From the NCBI RefSeq assembly GCF_001422405.1, contig NZ_LMMV01000027.1:228738-292737 (forward strand): a stretch of DNA of 64,000 bases, written 5' to 3'. Shown one piece after another: positions 35,199 to 44,159 of this stretch. Under the pieces are notes generated by a model. It saw only the letters and a program-made list of their open reading frames with translations, did not search any database and was not told the origin of the DNA. Positions within the stretch are counted from its first letter, which is position 1. Every line of letters starts with the position of its first letter. The translations under genes were made by a program, and so were the position numbers. The DNA comes from Pseudorhodoferax sp. Leaf267 (GTDB lineage: Bacteria > Pseudomonadota > Gammaproteobacteria > Burkholderiales > Burkholderiaceae_C).

Positions 35199-35217
35199 TT
35201 GGTGAACGGGGTGTTCA
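35199..35217. promoter_or_regulatory. Operator-like motif between DUF35 and GlcD-like genes
   Basis: TTGGTGAACGGGGTGTTCA contains the perfect dyad TGAAC-GGGGT-GTTCA. It lies in the 129-bp divergent spacer and matches 16 of 19 bases at 24542-24560. A possible -10 hexamer TAGAAT follows at 35227. The bound regulator is unknown; LysR or TetR type are possible. Confidence 0.45.
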
Positions 35218-35257
35218 GGGCCTCCCTAGAATGGCCAACCCCCTCAGGAGACACGCC

Positions 35258-36682
35258 ATGAATGCGCCCGCACAGTCCCAGCATCTCGTCCCCGAATTCC
35301 ATCCGCGCGAGGTGCCGGCGGTGCTGGTGGAGGCGCTCAAGGCCCGCTTCGGCGAGCGCTGTTCCACGGCACTGGTGGTGCGCGAGCAGCACGGGCGCGA
35401 CGAGTCGTCCTTCACCGTGCCGCCGCCCTCTGCCGTGGTGTTCGCCGAAAGCACCGAGGACGTGGCCGAGGCGGTGCGCCTGGCCGCCGCGCACGCGGTG
35501 CCCGTGATCCCGTTCGGCGTGGGCTCGTCGCTGGAGGGGCACCTGCTGGCTGTGCAGGGCGGCATCAGCATCGACGTGTCGCGCATGAACAAGGTCGTCG
35601 CCGTGAACGCGGACGACCTCACGGTGACGGTGCAGCCCGGCGTCACGCGCAAGCAGCTCAACGACGAGATCAAGAGCACGGGGCTGTTCTTCCCGATCGA
35701 CCCGGGCGCGGACGCGTCCATCGGCGGCATGGCGGCCACGCGCGCCAGCGGCACGAACGCGGTGCGCTACGGCACCATGCGCGAGAACGTGCTGGCGCTG
35801 CAGGTGGTCACGGCCTCGGGCGAGGTCATCCGCACCGGCACGCGCGCCAAGAAGTCATCGGCCGGCTACGACCTCACGCGGCTCATGGTGGGGAGCGAGG
35901 GCACGCTGGGCGTGATCACCGAGGTGACGTTGAAGATCTATCCGCTGCCCGAGGCGGTGTCGGCCGCGATCTGCTCGTTCCCCAGCATCGAAGCCGCCGT
36001 GCGCACCGTGATCCAGACCGTGCAGCTGGGCGTGCCGATCGCGCGCGTGGAGCTCATCGACGTGAACACCGTGCGCATGGTGAACGCCTACGCCAAGCTG
36101 GGCCTGCGCGAGGAGCCCATGCTGCTGATGGAGTTCCACGGCTCGCCGGCCGGCGTGCAGGAGCAGGCCGAGACGGTGCAGGAGATCGCCAGCGAATTCG
36201 GCGGCAACGCCTTCGAATGGGCCAGCACGCCCGAGGAGCGCACGCGGCTGTGGACGGCGCGGCACAACTCGTACTTCGCGGCCGTGCAGTCGCGCCCGGG
36301 CTGCAAGGTGATCTCCACCGACACCTGCGTGCCGATTTCGCGGCTGGCGGACTGCCTGCTGGACTCCGTGGCCGAGGCCGACGCCAGCGGCATCCCCTAC
36401 TTCCTGGTCGGCCACGTGGGCGACGGCAACTTCCACTTCGGCTATTTGCTGGACCCGAACATCCCCGAGGAACGCGTGAAGGCCGAGCAGCTCAACCACG
36501 ACCTGGTGGCGCGCGCGCTGCGGCTGGAGGGCACCTGCACCGGCGAGCACGGCGTGGGGCTGCACAAGATGGGCTTCCTGGTGGACGAGACCGGGGCCGG
36601 CGCGGTGGACATGATGCGGGCCATCAAACGGGCGCTGGACCCGCTGAACATCATGAACCCGGGCAAGATCTTCGCGCTGTAG
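35258..36682 (+). CDS. FAD-binding oxidase, GlcD/D-lactate dehydrogenase-like
   Basis: 474 residues. FAD-binding PCMH domain: VIPFGVGSSLEGHLLAVQGGISIDVSRMNKV and PGADASIGGMAATRASGTNAVRYGT; FAD-linked oxidase C-terminal domain with the conserved GHVGDGNFHFGYL and TCTGEHGVGLHKMGFL, ending DPLNIMNPGKIFAL. Members oxidise D-2-hydroxy acids (D-lactate, glycolate), passing electrons to cytochrome c or quinone. AGGAG lies about eight bases before the ATG at 35258. It is divergent from the DUF35 operon and alone on its side. Confidence 0.9.
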   Translation: MNAPAQSQHLVPEFHPREVPAVLVEALKARFGERCSTALVVREQHGRDESSFTVPPPSAVVFAESTEDVAEAVRLAAAHAVPVIPFGVGSSLEGHLLAVQGGISIDVSRMNKVVAVNADDLTVTVQPGVTRKQLNDEIKSTGLFFPIDPGADASIGGMAATRASGTNAVRYGTMRENVLALQVVTASGEVIRTGTRAKKSSAGYDLTRLMVGSEGTLGVITEVTLKIYPLPEAVSAAICSFPSIEAAVRTVIQTVQLGVPIARVELIDVNTVRMVNAYAKLGLREEPMLLMEFHGSPAGVQEQAETVQEIASEFGGNAFEWASTPEERTRLWTARHNSYFAAVQSRPGCKVISTDTCVPISRLADCLLDSVAEADASGIPYFLVGHVGDGNFHFGYLLDPNIPEERVKAEQLNHDLVARALRLEGTCTGEHGVGLHKMGFLVDETGAGAVDMMRAIKRALDPLNIMNPGKIFAL

Positions 36683-36727
36683 CGGGGCCGGGCTGCATCC
36701 TCCGTTCGGTGGTTGATCGCGCAGGAG

Positions 36728-36749
36728 GCAGCGGCTAAAGTGCCGCTGC
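36728..36749. terminator. Hairpin between GlcD-like and OmpA genes
   Basis: Perfect 8-bp stem GCAGCGGC-TAAAGT-GCCGCTGC, 46 bases after the oxidase stop. No T run follows (next bases TTACAACAC), so it is a weak candidate terminator or a hairpin in the 5' region of the OmpA message. Confidence 0.35.
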
Positions 36750-36776
36750 TTACAACACTTGCGAACGAGGGACTTC

Positions 36777-37502
36777 ATGCAAAAACAATTTACGACTTCC
36801 GTTCTGGCGGTGGTCGCCCTGGCGCTGGGTGGCTGCAACACCATGCCGCAGGCCGGCGCGGGTGGCGGCGGCGGCGCGGCGGCGCCAGCGCCCATGGTGG
36901 CCGAGCAACGCGGCCCCGACGGCTGCAAGTACCTGCCGCAATCACGCCCCGCGCCCGCGACGACGAACACGCAAAATGCCGTGATCGGCGCTGCCGTGGG
37001 GGCGGTGGCCGGCGCGGCCATCGGGCGCTCGAGCGCCCGCACCCGCTCCGTGGGCACCCGCAACGGCGCATTGATCGGCGCGGTGGCCGGCGCCCTGGCC
37101 GGCTCGCAGTTCAACAACGTGATGGGCATGACCGAGCAGGCCGATGGCTCGGTGAAGCTGGACATCCCGGGCAAGGTGCTCTTCAAGACCGGCAACGCCG
37201 ACATCAGCCCCGACTTCCAGTCCGTGCTGACCACGGTGGGCGGCACCATCCGCGAATGGTGCGGCGTGACGGCCACCGTCGTCGGGCACACCGACAGCAC
37301 CGGCTCGCCCACCGGCAACCAGCGCTTGTCGGAACGCCGCGCGGCGGCGGTCGTCACCTCGCTGCGCAACCAGGGCCTGGACCCGTCGCGCCTGAGCTCC
37401 GAGGGCCGCGGCCAGAACGAGCCGATCGCGGACAACAGCACCGAAGACGGCCGGTCGCAGAACCGGCGCGTCGAGATCTTCATCCGCCCGCCGGTGATGT
37501 AA
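36777..37502 (+). CDS. OmpA-family lipoprotein (YiaD-like)
   Basis: 241 residues. Lipobox signal (VVALALGGCNTM), then a low-complexity Gly/Ala stretch, a glycine-zipper pair (AVIGAAVGAVAGAAIG and NGALIGAVAGALAG) that may insert in the membrane, and the OmpA C-terminal peptidoglycan-binding domain with GHTDSTGSPTGNQRLSERRAAAV and NRRVEIFIRPP. It would tether the outer membrane to peptidoglycan. The 3' end overlaps the convergent methyltransferase gene by 23 bp. Confidence 0.88.
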   Translation: MQKQFTTSVLAVVALALGGCNTMPQAGAGGGGGAAAPAPMVAEQRGPDGCKYLPQSRPAPATTNTQNAVIGAAVGAVAGAAIGRSSARTRSVGTRNGALIGAVAGALAGSQFNNVMGMTEQADGSVKLDIPGKVLFKTGNADISPDFQSVLTTVGGTIREWCGVTATVVGHTDSTGSPTGNQRLSERRAAAVVTSLRNQGLDPSRLSSEGRGQNEPIADNSTEDGRSQNRRVEIFIRPPVM

Positions 37503-38238
37503 GCACGCCAGCGGCTCGCCGCCGTAGCGGCGCCCGGTACAGCCAGACCGGCCGGCCGTCTGGCGCCACCAGGCGGTGCTGCGGCACCAAGGCGCGGGCC
37601 TCGAATTCCAGGCTGACCAACCAGGCACCCGGCTGCAGTTCGGCCTCGGCCTTGGCGGCTGCGCGGTCCATGCTCTCGGGCCGCTGGAACATGTAGACCA
37701 TGGCGTGCACACGCCAGTCGCTGCGCCACAGGTCGCCCTGGCGCACGCGGGCCCAGGGGCAGCGCAGTGCGCACAGCGCGCGCAACGGCCAGCTCCATTC
37801 CACACCATGAAATCTGGCGCCCGGATAGGCGCGGCGCAAGGCGAGCAGGCCGTCGCCCACGCCGCTGCCGGCGTCGAGCACGCTGGCGCCAGCAGGCAGC
37901 GGTGCCAGTTGCTTCAATTCCAATAGCGCATCGCGCGGCGTGGGGAACAGGGGGGCATCGCGCCAGGCGTTGAGCGGGTACACCAGCAGCAGCAGCCCCA
38001 GGGGCAGCAGCCAGGCCCAGGCCGGCACGGCGGCGCCGCCGGCCAACAGCAGCGACAGGGGGAAACCCAGCGCGATCAGGCCGCGCCGCCATGGGGTCGT
38101 GCCCAGCACGCTGGCCAGCACACCGCAGGTGGTGGCCAGGCCCAGTGCCAGCCACAGCGGCCAACCCAGCGCCGCACCCGCCCGGTACAGCAGCCAGGCC
38201 CCGCCCCAGGCCACCAGGGCTGGCAGCGGCCAGGGCAT
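37480..38238 (-). CDS. Membrane-attached SAM-dependent methyltransferase
   Basis: 252 residues. Residues 1-90 hold about three hydrophobic segments (ALGWPLWLALGLATTCGVLAS, LIALGFPLSLLLAGGAAV, AWLLPLGLLLLVYPL). From about 110 there is a Rossmann methyltransferase: ASVLDAGSGVGDGLLALRRAYPGARFHGVEWS. The substrate is unknown; a lipid or quinone-linked substrate would suit the membrane location. The ATG lies three bases after the parB stop, so it may be the last gene of the parAB operon; the C-terminus overlaps the OmpA gene from the other strand. Confidence 0.75.
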   Translation of the reverse strand: MPWPLPALVAWGGAWLLYRAGAALGWPLWLALGLATTCGVLASVLGTTPWRRGLIALGFPLSLLLAGGAAVPAWAWLLPLGLLLLVYPLNAWRDAPLFPTPRDALLELKQLAPLPAGASVLDAGSGVGDGLLALRRAYPGARFHGVEWSWPLRALCALRCPWARVRQGDLWRSDWRVHAMVYMFQRPESMDRAAAKAEAELQPGAWLVSLEFEARALVPQHRLVAPDGRPVWLYRAPLRRRAAGVLTSPAGG

Positions 38239-38240
38239 GG

Positions 38241-39170
38241 TCAGCGCGCGACGCCCTGCGACAGGCGTTCGATCAGCCCGTTCAGTTCTTCGAGCGAGCC
38301 GAACTGGATCGCGAGCTCGCCCACCTCCTGCACGCGGCCGCCGCGCTTGACGCGCTTCTTGATGCGGATCTCGACATCGGCGGCGAGCTGATCGGACAGC
38401 TCCTCCTCGACGCGCTTGAGGTCGCGCGACTTTTCCTTCTTGGGCTTGGGCGAGGTCAGGTTGAACTCGGCCGACAGCTTCTTGGCCAGGCCCTCGGCCT
38501 CGCGCACGGAGAGCTTCTTGGCCGCGATCTGGTTGGCCGCCGTGATCTGCGTCGCCCGTTCGAGCACAAGCAGCGCGCGCGCATGGCCCATGTCCAGGTC
38601 GCCGGCCATGAGCATGGTCTGCACAGGCTCGGCCAGCTGCAGCAGCCGCAGCAGGTTGCTGGCGGCGCTGCGCGAGCGGCCAACCGACTGCGCAGCCTGC
38701 TCGTGCGTCATGCCGAATTCGCGCACCAGGCGCTGCAGGCCCTGGGCTTCTTCCAGCGGATTGAGGTCTTCGCGCTGGATGTTCTCAATCAGCGACATCG
38801 CCGCTGCCGACTCGTCCGGCACGTCGCGCACCAGCACGGGCACCTGGTCCAGGCCGGCCAGACGGGCCGCCCGGAAGCGCCGTTCGCCTGCGATGATTTC
38901 GTACTTGCCCGCCTCCGGCCCGCTGGTCAGCTGGCGCACCAGGATGGGCTGCATGATGCCCTGGGCCTTGATGCTCTCGGCCAGCTCGTACAGCGCGCCC
39001 TCGTCCATGCGCGTGCGCGGCTGGTACTGGCCGGGCACCATCGCCTCCAGCTGGAGCGTGGTCGGCAGCGCCGGGGCGCCCGTGGCGTCGGCCGCAGCCG
39101 TCTCGTCCACCTTGGGGCCGAGCAGGGCTTCGAGCCCGCGGCCCAGCCCCTTGGGTCGTTTGGTGACCAT
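38241..39170 (-). CDS. parB: ParB chromosome-partitioning protein
   Basis: 309 residues. N-terminal RPKGLGRGLEALLG, the ParB/sulfiredoxin CTPase domain with YEIIAGERRFRAARLAG and LIENIQREDLNPLEEAQG, the DNA-binding helix-turn-helix MTHEQAAQSVGRSRSAASNLLRLLQL, and a C-terminal dimerisation part. It binds parS sites, slides as a CTP-dependent clamp and positions the origin region with ParA. Two consensus parS sites lie 2 and 3 kb upstream. Operon order is parA, a hydrolase, parB. Confidence 0.97.
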   Translation of the reverse strand: MVTKRPKGLGRGLEALLGPKVDETAAADATGAPALPTTLQLEAMVPGQYQPRTRMDEGALYELAESIKAQGIMQPILVRQLTSGPEAGKYEIIAGERRFRAARLAGLDQVPVLVRDVPDESAAAMSLIENIQREDLNPLEEAQGLQRLVREFGMTHEQAAQSVGRSRSAASNLLRLLQLAEPVQTMLMAGDLDMGHARALLVLERATQITAANQIAAKKLSVREAEGLAKKLSAEFNLTSPKPKKEKSRDLKRVEEELSDQLAADVEIRIKKRVKRGGRVQEVGELAIQFGSLEELNGLIERLSQGVAR

Positions 39171-39173
39171 GTT

Positions 39174-39725
39174 CTAGTTGCTTTCCTGGTTCAGATCCAA
39201 CAGCAGGGCGCGGCCTTCGGGCCAATCGCCCAAGCCGGACTCGGCATTCAAATGGCCGCGTTCGCCCATATCGCGGTAATCGGCGCCCCAGTCCGCCGCC
39301 AGGGCGCGGGCCTTGTCGGCGCCGCAATAGGGATCGTTGCGGCTGCCCAACAAGGTGCTGGCGAATGGCAGGCGCTGGCGCACGATGGGCGACCAGCTCG
39401 GCAACTGGGCGGCCAGATCGGGCCGTTCGGCGTCGCCGGGCGCCACGAGCAAGGCGCCCTGCACGCGCGCGGTGAGCCGGCTGTGCGCGGCCCAGGCCGC
39501 AACCTGGATGCAGCCCAGGCTGTGCGCGGCCAGCAGCACACGCGTGCCGGCCGGCTGCGCCAGCAGCACCTCGTCCAGCCGCGCGATCCAGTCGCCACGC
39601 AGCGGGCGCATCCAGTCGTGCTGCTCGACACGCCGGTCGCCATAGCGCTGCTCCCACAGCGTCTGCCAGTGGCCGGGGCCCGAGCCTTGCCAGCCCGGCA
39701 GGGTCAGGACGATGGGCGTGGCCAT
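39174..39725 (-). CDS. RBBP9/YdeN-family alpha/beta hydrolase
   Basis: 183 residues, alpha/beta-hydrolase fold of the RBBP9/YdeN type: IVLTLPGWQGSGPGHWQTLWE near the start, VLLAAHSLGCIQVAAW with the catalytic serine in A-H-S-L-G, and MGERGHLNAESGLGDWP carrying the catalytic histidine. Probable serine hydrolase with an unknown substrate. It sits between parA and parB, starting in the parA stop codon (ATGA) and ending three bases before the parB start, so it is co-translated with the segregation genes. A role in segregation is not established. Confidence 0.88.
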   Translation of the reverse strand: MATPIVLTLPGWQGSGPGHWQTLWEQRYGDRRVEQHDWMRPLRGDWIARLDEVLLAQPAGTRVLLAAHSLGCIQVAAWAAHSRLTARVQGALLVAPGDAERPDLAAQLPSWSPIVRQRLPFASTLLGSRNDPYCGADKARALAADWGADYRDMGERGHLNAESGLGDWPEGRALLLDLNQESN

Positions 39726-40489
39726 CACAGGTCGCGCGCCACCATCTCGCGCGCGAATTCCAGGTAGGCCTGGCTGCCGCGCGCCGAGGGGTCGAACACG
39801 ACACCCGGCAGCCCGTAGCTGGGTGCCTCCGCAAGACGCACGTTGCGCGGAATGACGGTGTCGAACACCTTGTTGCCGAAGTGCGATTTGAGCTGCTCGC
39901 TGACCTGCTGCTGCAAAGTGATGCGCGGGTCGAACATCACGCGCAGCAAGCCGATGATCTTCAAATCCTTGTTCAGGTTGGCGTGCACCTGCTTGATGGT
40001 GTTGACGAGGTCGGTCAGGCCCTCGAGCGCGAAGTACTCGCACTGCATGGGCACGATCACGCCGTTGGCCGCACACAGGCCGTTCAAGGTGAGCATGGAC
40101 AGCGACGGCGGGCAGTCGACGAGTACGAAGTCGTAGTCGCCCTGCACCGCCTCCAGCGCCTGCTTGAGCCGGCGCTCGCGGCGTTCGATGCTGACCATCT
40201 CCACCTCGGCGCCGGCCAGGTCGCGGCTGGCACCCAGCACGTCGTAACCGCATTTTTCGGAGCTGACACGCGTCTCGGCAATGGAGGCCGACTCCAGCAG
40301 CACGTCGTAGACCGACAGCTCCAGTTGCCGCTTGTCCACGCCCGAGCCCATGGTGGCATTGCCTTGCGGGTCCAGATCCACCAGCAGCACGCGCTGCCCG
40401 GCCTTGACCAGACCGGCCGCGAGATTGACGCTGGTGGTGGTCTTGCCGACCCCGCCCTTCTGGTTGGCGATGCAGAAAACTTTGGCCAT
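39725..40489 (-). CDS. parA: ParA chromosome-partitioning ATPase
   Basis: 254 residues. Deviant Walker A KGGVGKTT at residues 11-18, DLDPQGNATMGSG (Walker A' region), VDCPPSLSMLTLNGL (Walker B). ATP-dependent, nucleoid-binding ATPase that moves ParB-parS complexes. First gene of the parA-hydrolase-parB unit; 12 bp after the LysE-type gene stop. Normal length for Soj/ParA. Confidence 0.97.
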   Translation of the reverse strand: MAKVFCIANQKGGVGKTTTSVNLAAGLVKAGQRVLLVDLDPQGNATMGSGVDKRQLELSVYDVLLESASIAETRVSSEKCGYDVLGASRDLAGAEVEMVSIERRERRLKQALEAVQGDYDFVLVDCPPSLSMLTLNGLCAANGVIVPMQCEYFALEGLTDLVNTIKQVHANLNKDLKIIGLLRVMFDPRITLQQQVSEQLKSHFGNKVFDTVIPRNVRLAEAPSYGLPGVVFDPSARGSQAYLEFAREMVARDL

Positions 40490-40501
40490 GGAATGTCGTT
40501 C

Positions 40502-41113
40502 TTATTGGGTCGCGAGCTTGATGCCGAAGCCGACCAGGAACAGGCCGGCCAGCTTTTCGAGCGCCGTGGAGACGCGGCGGTTGGCGCGGATGCGGTCGGC
40601 CAGGAAGTGCGTGAGCAGCACGACCGACAGGCCGTAGGCGAAGGTCAGCACGGCGATCGTGAGGGCCATGGCGCCGAAGGTCAGCAGTCCCTGGTGCCGG
40701 GCCGGGTCCACGAACAGGGGGAAGAAGGCCATGTAAAACACCACGGCCTTGGGGTTCAGCAACGTGATCACGAAGGCCTGGCGCAGGAAATGGCGGGGCT
40801 GCATGTCCAGCACGGGCGCGGCACCCGGCTTGGCCAGCAGCATGCGAAGGCCCAGCCATGCCAGGTAGGCGGCGCCCAGCCATTGCACGCCATGGAAAAG
40901 GGCCGGGTGTGCCGCCAGCAGGGCCGCCACCCCTGCCACCGCCAGCCACATCAGCGCCTGGTCGCCGACGATCACGCCCGCCGTACACGCCAAGCCACCC
41001 CGAATGCCACCCTTGCCGGTCGAGGTGATCAGCGCCAGGTTGCCTGGGCCGGGGATCATCAGGAAGACGACGATGGCGGCGACAAAAGCGCCGTAGTCCG
41101 CGATGCCGAACAT
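40502..41113 (-). CDS. LysE-family amino acid exporter
   Basis: 203 residues, six hydrophobic segments. The N-terminal motif VFLMIPGPGNLALITSTGKGGIRGGLACTAGVIVGD and the internal LLNPKAVVFYMAFFPLFVD are family signatures. It exports amino acids such as lysine or homoserine lactones; the substrate is unknown. It sits between rsmG and parA on the same strand, suggesting one transcript with the mnmG-rsmG-parA cluster. Confidence 0.9.
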   Translation of the reverse strand: MFGIADYGAFVAAIVVFLMIPGPGNLALITSTGKGGIRGGLACTAGVIVGDQALMWLAVAGVAALLAAHPALFHGVQWLGAAYLAWLGLRMLLAKPGAAPVLDMQPRHFLRQAFVITLLNPKAVVFYMAFFPLFVDPARHQGLLTFGAMALTIAVLTFAYGLSVVLLTHFLADRIRANRRVSTALEKLAGLFLVGFGIKLATQ

Positions 41114-41143
41114 GATGAACTCCGGGAGAAAGAAGGCGCGAGT

Positions 41144-41809
41144 TTACGTGAGGGGTTCTGCGGCAGGCCGCATCCAGACGAGGCAGCGCTCGGCCTGCAG
41201 GCCGGGCACGGCCAGGTGTTCCACGTGAAACACTTCGACATCGGCCGGTAGGGCGGCGATCTCGTCATGCGGTTCCTTGCCCTTCATGGCCATCCATGCG
41301 GCCCCTGGGAGCAATGCACCGCGGGACCATTGCGTGAAGTCCGGCAGCGATGCGAACGCGCGGCTGCACACGATGTCGAAGCCCGCCTCCAGGCTTTCCA
41401 CGCGCGCGTGCACACCACGCAAATTGGGCAGCTCAAGCTCGGCCGCAGCTTGCTGCACGAAGGCCGCCTTCTTGGCCACCGTATCGACACAGTGGACCTG
41501 CAGCCCCTCGTGCATCAGCGCAAGCACGACCCCCGGCAGGCCGGCACCAGCGCCCACGTCGAGCACGCGCGCCCCGCTCTTTCCCATGGACTGCAGGTAA
41601 CGCAGCAGCGGCGGCACCGCCGCCAGGCTGTCGATGACGTGGTGCGTCAGCATGTCCGCCGGGTCGCGCAAGGCGGTCAGGTTGTAGACCTTGTTCCATT
41701 TGGCGATGAGGTCCAGATAGCGCAGCAGCGCGTCGGCCTGGGCATCGGCCATCGGCAGCGCCAGCGCCTCTGCGGCACTGCGCAGGGCCGCCAGTCGATC
41801 TGCGGTCAC
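41144..41809 (-). CDS. rsmG: 16S rRNA (guanine527-N7)-methyltransferase RsmG
   Basis: 221 residues. Family motifs: [17 protein letters not shown], the SAM-binding [17 protein letters not shown], and [16 protein letters not shown]. It methylates G527 of 16S rRNA, the site whose loss gives low-level streptomycin resistance. The codons for EVFHVEH near the C-terminus contain the parS site at 41217. It overlaps the mnmG stop by four bases (41806-41809), the standard mnmG-rsmG arrangement. Confidence 0.96.
   Translation of the reverse strand: MTADRLAALRSAAEALALPMADAQADALLRYLDLIAKWNKVYNLTALRDPADMLTHHVIDSLAAVPPLLRYLQSMGKSGARVLDVGAGAGLPGVVLALMHEGLQVHCVDTVAKKAAFVQQAAAELELPNLRGVHARVESLEAGFDIVCSRAFASLPDFTQWSRGALLPGAAWMAMKGKEPHDEIAALPADVEVFHVEHLAVPGLQAERCLVWMRPAAEPLT
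41217..41232. other. parS site within rsmG
   Basis: TGTTCCACGTGAAACA matches the accepted consensus TGTTNCACGTGAAACA at every defined position. It encodes part of FHVEH in RsmG, so the DNA site is embedded in a coding sequence. Expected ParB loading site; first of two here. Confidence 0.88.
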
Positions 41810-43737
41810 GACGCAAGCGCCCTGCCGCTGCGCTTTTTCAGGTGCACCATCAACAGGGACACAGCGGCCGGCGTCACGCCTGAAATGCGCGAGGCCTGGC
41901 CCAGGGTCTCGGGCCGTTGCTTTTGCAGCTTCTGCCGCACCTCGATGCTCAGGGCGGGCACGGCCATGTAGTCGAAGTCGGGCGGCAAGCGCAACGCCTC
42001 CAGGTGTGAGGCGCGTTCCACCTCGTCCTTTTGCCGGTCGATGTAGCCCGAGTATTTGGCGGCGATTTCGATCTGCTCGACGACGTCGCCGTCCAGCAAC
42101 TGCGACTGCGCGAAGCGCCCGCCATCCAGGCTCATCAGCGATTCATAGCGAATGCCCGGCCGCCGCAACAGGTCGGCCAGGTTGTACTCGTGCTCGATGG
42201 CCTTGCCCAGCACGCGTTCGGCCTCGGCCGCAGCCAGGTTGCGCGGGCTGATCCAGAGCGACCGCAGCCGCTCTGTTTCACGTGAAACAGCATCGCGCTT
42301 GCGGCTGAACACGTCCCATCGCGCATCGTCCACCAGGCCCATGGCGCGGCCGGCCTCGGTCAGCCGCATGTCGGCGTTGTCTTCGCGCAGCTGCAACCGG
42401 AACTCGGCCCGGCTCGTGAACATGCGGTAAGGCTCGCTGACGCCCTGCGTCACCAGATCGTCCACCAGCACGCCCAGGTAAGCCTGGTCCCGGCCGGGCA
42501 GCCACGCGTCCCGGCCCAGGCATTGCAGCGCCGCGTTGGCCCCGGCGAACAGGCCCTGGGCTGCGGCCTCCTCGTAGCCGGTCGTGCCATTGATCTGGCC
42601 GGCGAAGAACAGGCCGCCGATGGCGCGCGTCTCGAAGCTGTTCTTCAGCGCGCGTGGGTCGAAGTAGTCGTATTCGATGGCATAGCCCGGGCGCAGGATG
42701 TGGGCGTTCGCCAGCCCCGGCATCGAGCGCACCAGCTCGTACTGGATGTCGAACGGCAGGCTGGTCGAAATGCCATTCGGGTAGATCTCGTGCGTGGTCA
42801 GCCCCTCGGGCTCGAGGAAGATCTGGTGGCTGTCCTTGTCGGCGAAGCGGTTGATCTTGTCTTCCACGCTGGGGCAGTAACGCGGCCCCACCCCCTCGAT
42901 CTTGCCCGTGAACATCGGGCTGCGGTCGAAACCGGAGCGGATGATGTCGTGCGTGCGCAGGTTGGTGTGCGTTGTCCAGCACGACACCTGGCGCGGATGC
43001 ATGCCCGCATTGCCCATGAAGCTGAACACGGGCACCGTGTCCCGCTCACCGCCCGGCATGCCGTCGCCGGGCTGCTCGGTGCACTGCGACCAGTCGATGC
43101 TGCGCCCGTCCAGCCGCGGCGGCGTGCCGGTCTTGAGCCGGCCTTGCGGCAGCTTGAGCTCCTTGAGCCGAGCGCTCAGCGAAACGGCCGGCGGGTCGCC
43201 CGCCCGGCCGGCCGCGTAGTTGTTCAGCCCGACATGGATCTTGCCGTCCAGGAAGGTACCCGCTGTCAGCACGACGGTGCGGCTGCGAAAGCGGATGCCG
43301 ACCTGCGTCACGGCGCCGACCACGCGGTCGCCCTCCACCACCAGGTCATCCACCGCCTGCTGGAACAGCCACAGGTTGGGCTGGTTCTCCAGCATGCGGC
43401 GGATCGCAGCCTTGTACAGCACACGGTCGGCCTGGGCCCGCGTGGCGCGCACGGCAGGGCCCTTGCTCGAATTGAGGATGCGGAACTGGATGCCGCCTTC
43501 GTCGGTGGCCAGCGCCATGGCGCCGCCCAGCGCGTCCACCTCCTTGACGAGGTGACCCTTGCCGATGCCGCCGATCGACGGGTTGCAGCTCATCTGCCCC
43601 AGCGTCTCGATGTTGTGGGTCAGCAGCAAGGTCTTGCAGCCCATGCGGGCGGCGGCCAGGGCGGCCTCGGTGCCGGCGTGGCCGCCACCGACGACGATGA
43701 CGTCGAATTCCTGGGGGTAGGTATAGGGGGTGCTCAT
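41806..43737 (-). CDS. mnmG: tRNA uridine-5-carboxymethylaminomethyl modification enzyme MnmG
   Basis: 643 residues. FAD-binding start [23 protein letters not shown], the conserved [32 protein letters not shown] region ([29 protein letters not shown]), and the C-terminal DQIARRSGYI-type segment ([20 protein letters not shown]). With MnmE it modifies the wobble uridine of several tRNAs. The ATG at 43737 lies inside the stop of the PIN gene (ATGA), so mnmG translation is coupled to a toxin gene; a TTG at 43743 is a less likely start. The codons for VSRET contain parS at 42274. Confidence 0.97.
   Translation of the reverse strand: MSTPYTYPQEFDVIVVGGGHAGTEAALAAARMGCKTLLLTHNIETLGQMSCNPSIGGIGKGHLVKEVDALGGAMALATDEGGIQFRILNSSKGPAVRATRAQADRVLYKAAIRRMLENQPNLWLFQQAVDDLVVEGDRVVGAVTQVGIRFRSRTVVLTAGTFLDGKIHVGLNNYAAGRAGDPPAVSLSARLKELKLPQGRLKTGTPPRLDGRSIDWSQCTEQPGDGMPGGERDTVPVFSFMGNAGMHPRQVSCWTTHTNLRTHDIIRSGFDRSPMFTGKIEGVGPRYCPSVEDKINRFADKDSHQIFLEPEGLTTHEIYPNGISTSLPFDIQYELVRSMPGLANAHILRPGYAIEYDYFDPRALKNSFETRAIGGLFFAGQINGTTGYEEAAAQGLFAGANAALQCLGRDAWLPGRDQAYLGVLVDDLVTQGVSEPYRMFTSRAEFRLQLREDNADMRLTEAGRAMGLVDDARWDVFSRKRDAVSRETERLRSLWISPRNLAAAEAERVLGKAIEHEYNLADLLRRPGIRYESLMSLDGGRFAQSQLLDGDVVEQIEIAAKYSGYIDRQKDEVERASHLEALRLPPDFDYMAVPALSIEVRQKLQKQRPETLGQASRISGVTPAAVSLLMVHLKKRSGRALAS
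42274..42289. other. parS site within mnmG
   Basis: TGTTTCACGTGAAACA, a perfect 16-bp consensus parS palindrome, inside the mnmG coding region. About 1.06 kb from the rsmG site. No third site was noticed in the window. Confidence 0.93.
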
Positions 43738-44159
43738 ACGCAAATGAGCCGGGTCTTGAGCCCGGCCGCCTGTGCTGCGGCCGCCTGGCGACGGTCCGCT
43801 GTGACGAAAAGATCGACGGCAGCGTGCTGCGCTGAGCCGATGTGCAAAGCATCCATGGCGCCCAGGCGGATCCGCTCCATCGCGGCGATGGACAGCGTAT
43901 GCACCGTCCCGTCCAGCGCCACCCGGGTGAAATCTTCGAAATCCCGGTGCACCTCGGCCATGATCCGGGCATATCCGTCGCCCGGCACCAGGCCGTCATG
44001 GCGTTGCCGGTTCAGCACCGAGGCGATCTCGGTCAGGCAATGGGCCGCCACGCAGACCTCGTGCGCGGACTCGCTCAAGGCCTGCACCTCGTCGGTGCCG
44101 CTCTCCGCCGCATAACGCTTGTAGAGCGCTGAAGTGTCGAACAAGACACGCATGCTCAC
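43734..44159 (-). CDS. PIN-domain toxin (VapC-like) upstream of mnmG
   Basis: 141 residues. PIN acidic positions: D in [13 protein letters not shown] in [13 protein letters not shown] in [12 protein letters not shown], and D in LFVTADRRQ. The start is GTG at 44159 overlapping the antitoxin stop (GTGA), with an ATG at 44153 as alternative. The stop overlaps the ATG of mnmG, which is unusual for a toxin gene. Probable metal-dependent RNase held by the Phd-type partner. The chain of overlaps suggests antitoxin, toxin and mnmG are translated from one message. Confidence 0.85.
   Translation of the reverse strand: MSMRVLFDTSALYKRYAAESGTDEVQALSESAHEVCVAAHCLTEIASVLNRQRHDGLVPGDGYARIMAEVHRDFEDFTRVALDGTVHTLSIAAMERIRLGAMDALHIGSAQHAAVDLFVTADRRQAAAAQAAGLKTRLICV

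Noticed and set aside
36728..36749. Hairpin as a certain rho-independent terminator of the GlcD-like gene
   Set aside because: The stem is perfect but no T run follows, so it is listed only as a weak candidate.
43738..43743. TTG at 43743 as the mnmG start
   Set aside because: It would lengthen the N-terminus by two residues without a better ribosome site; the ATG at 43737 overlapping the PIN stop fits the family start.
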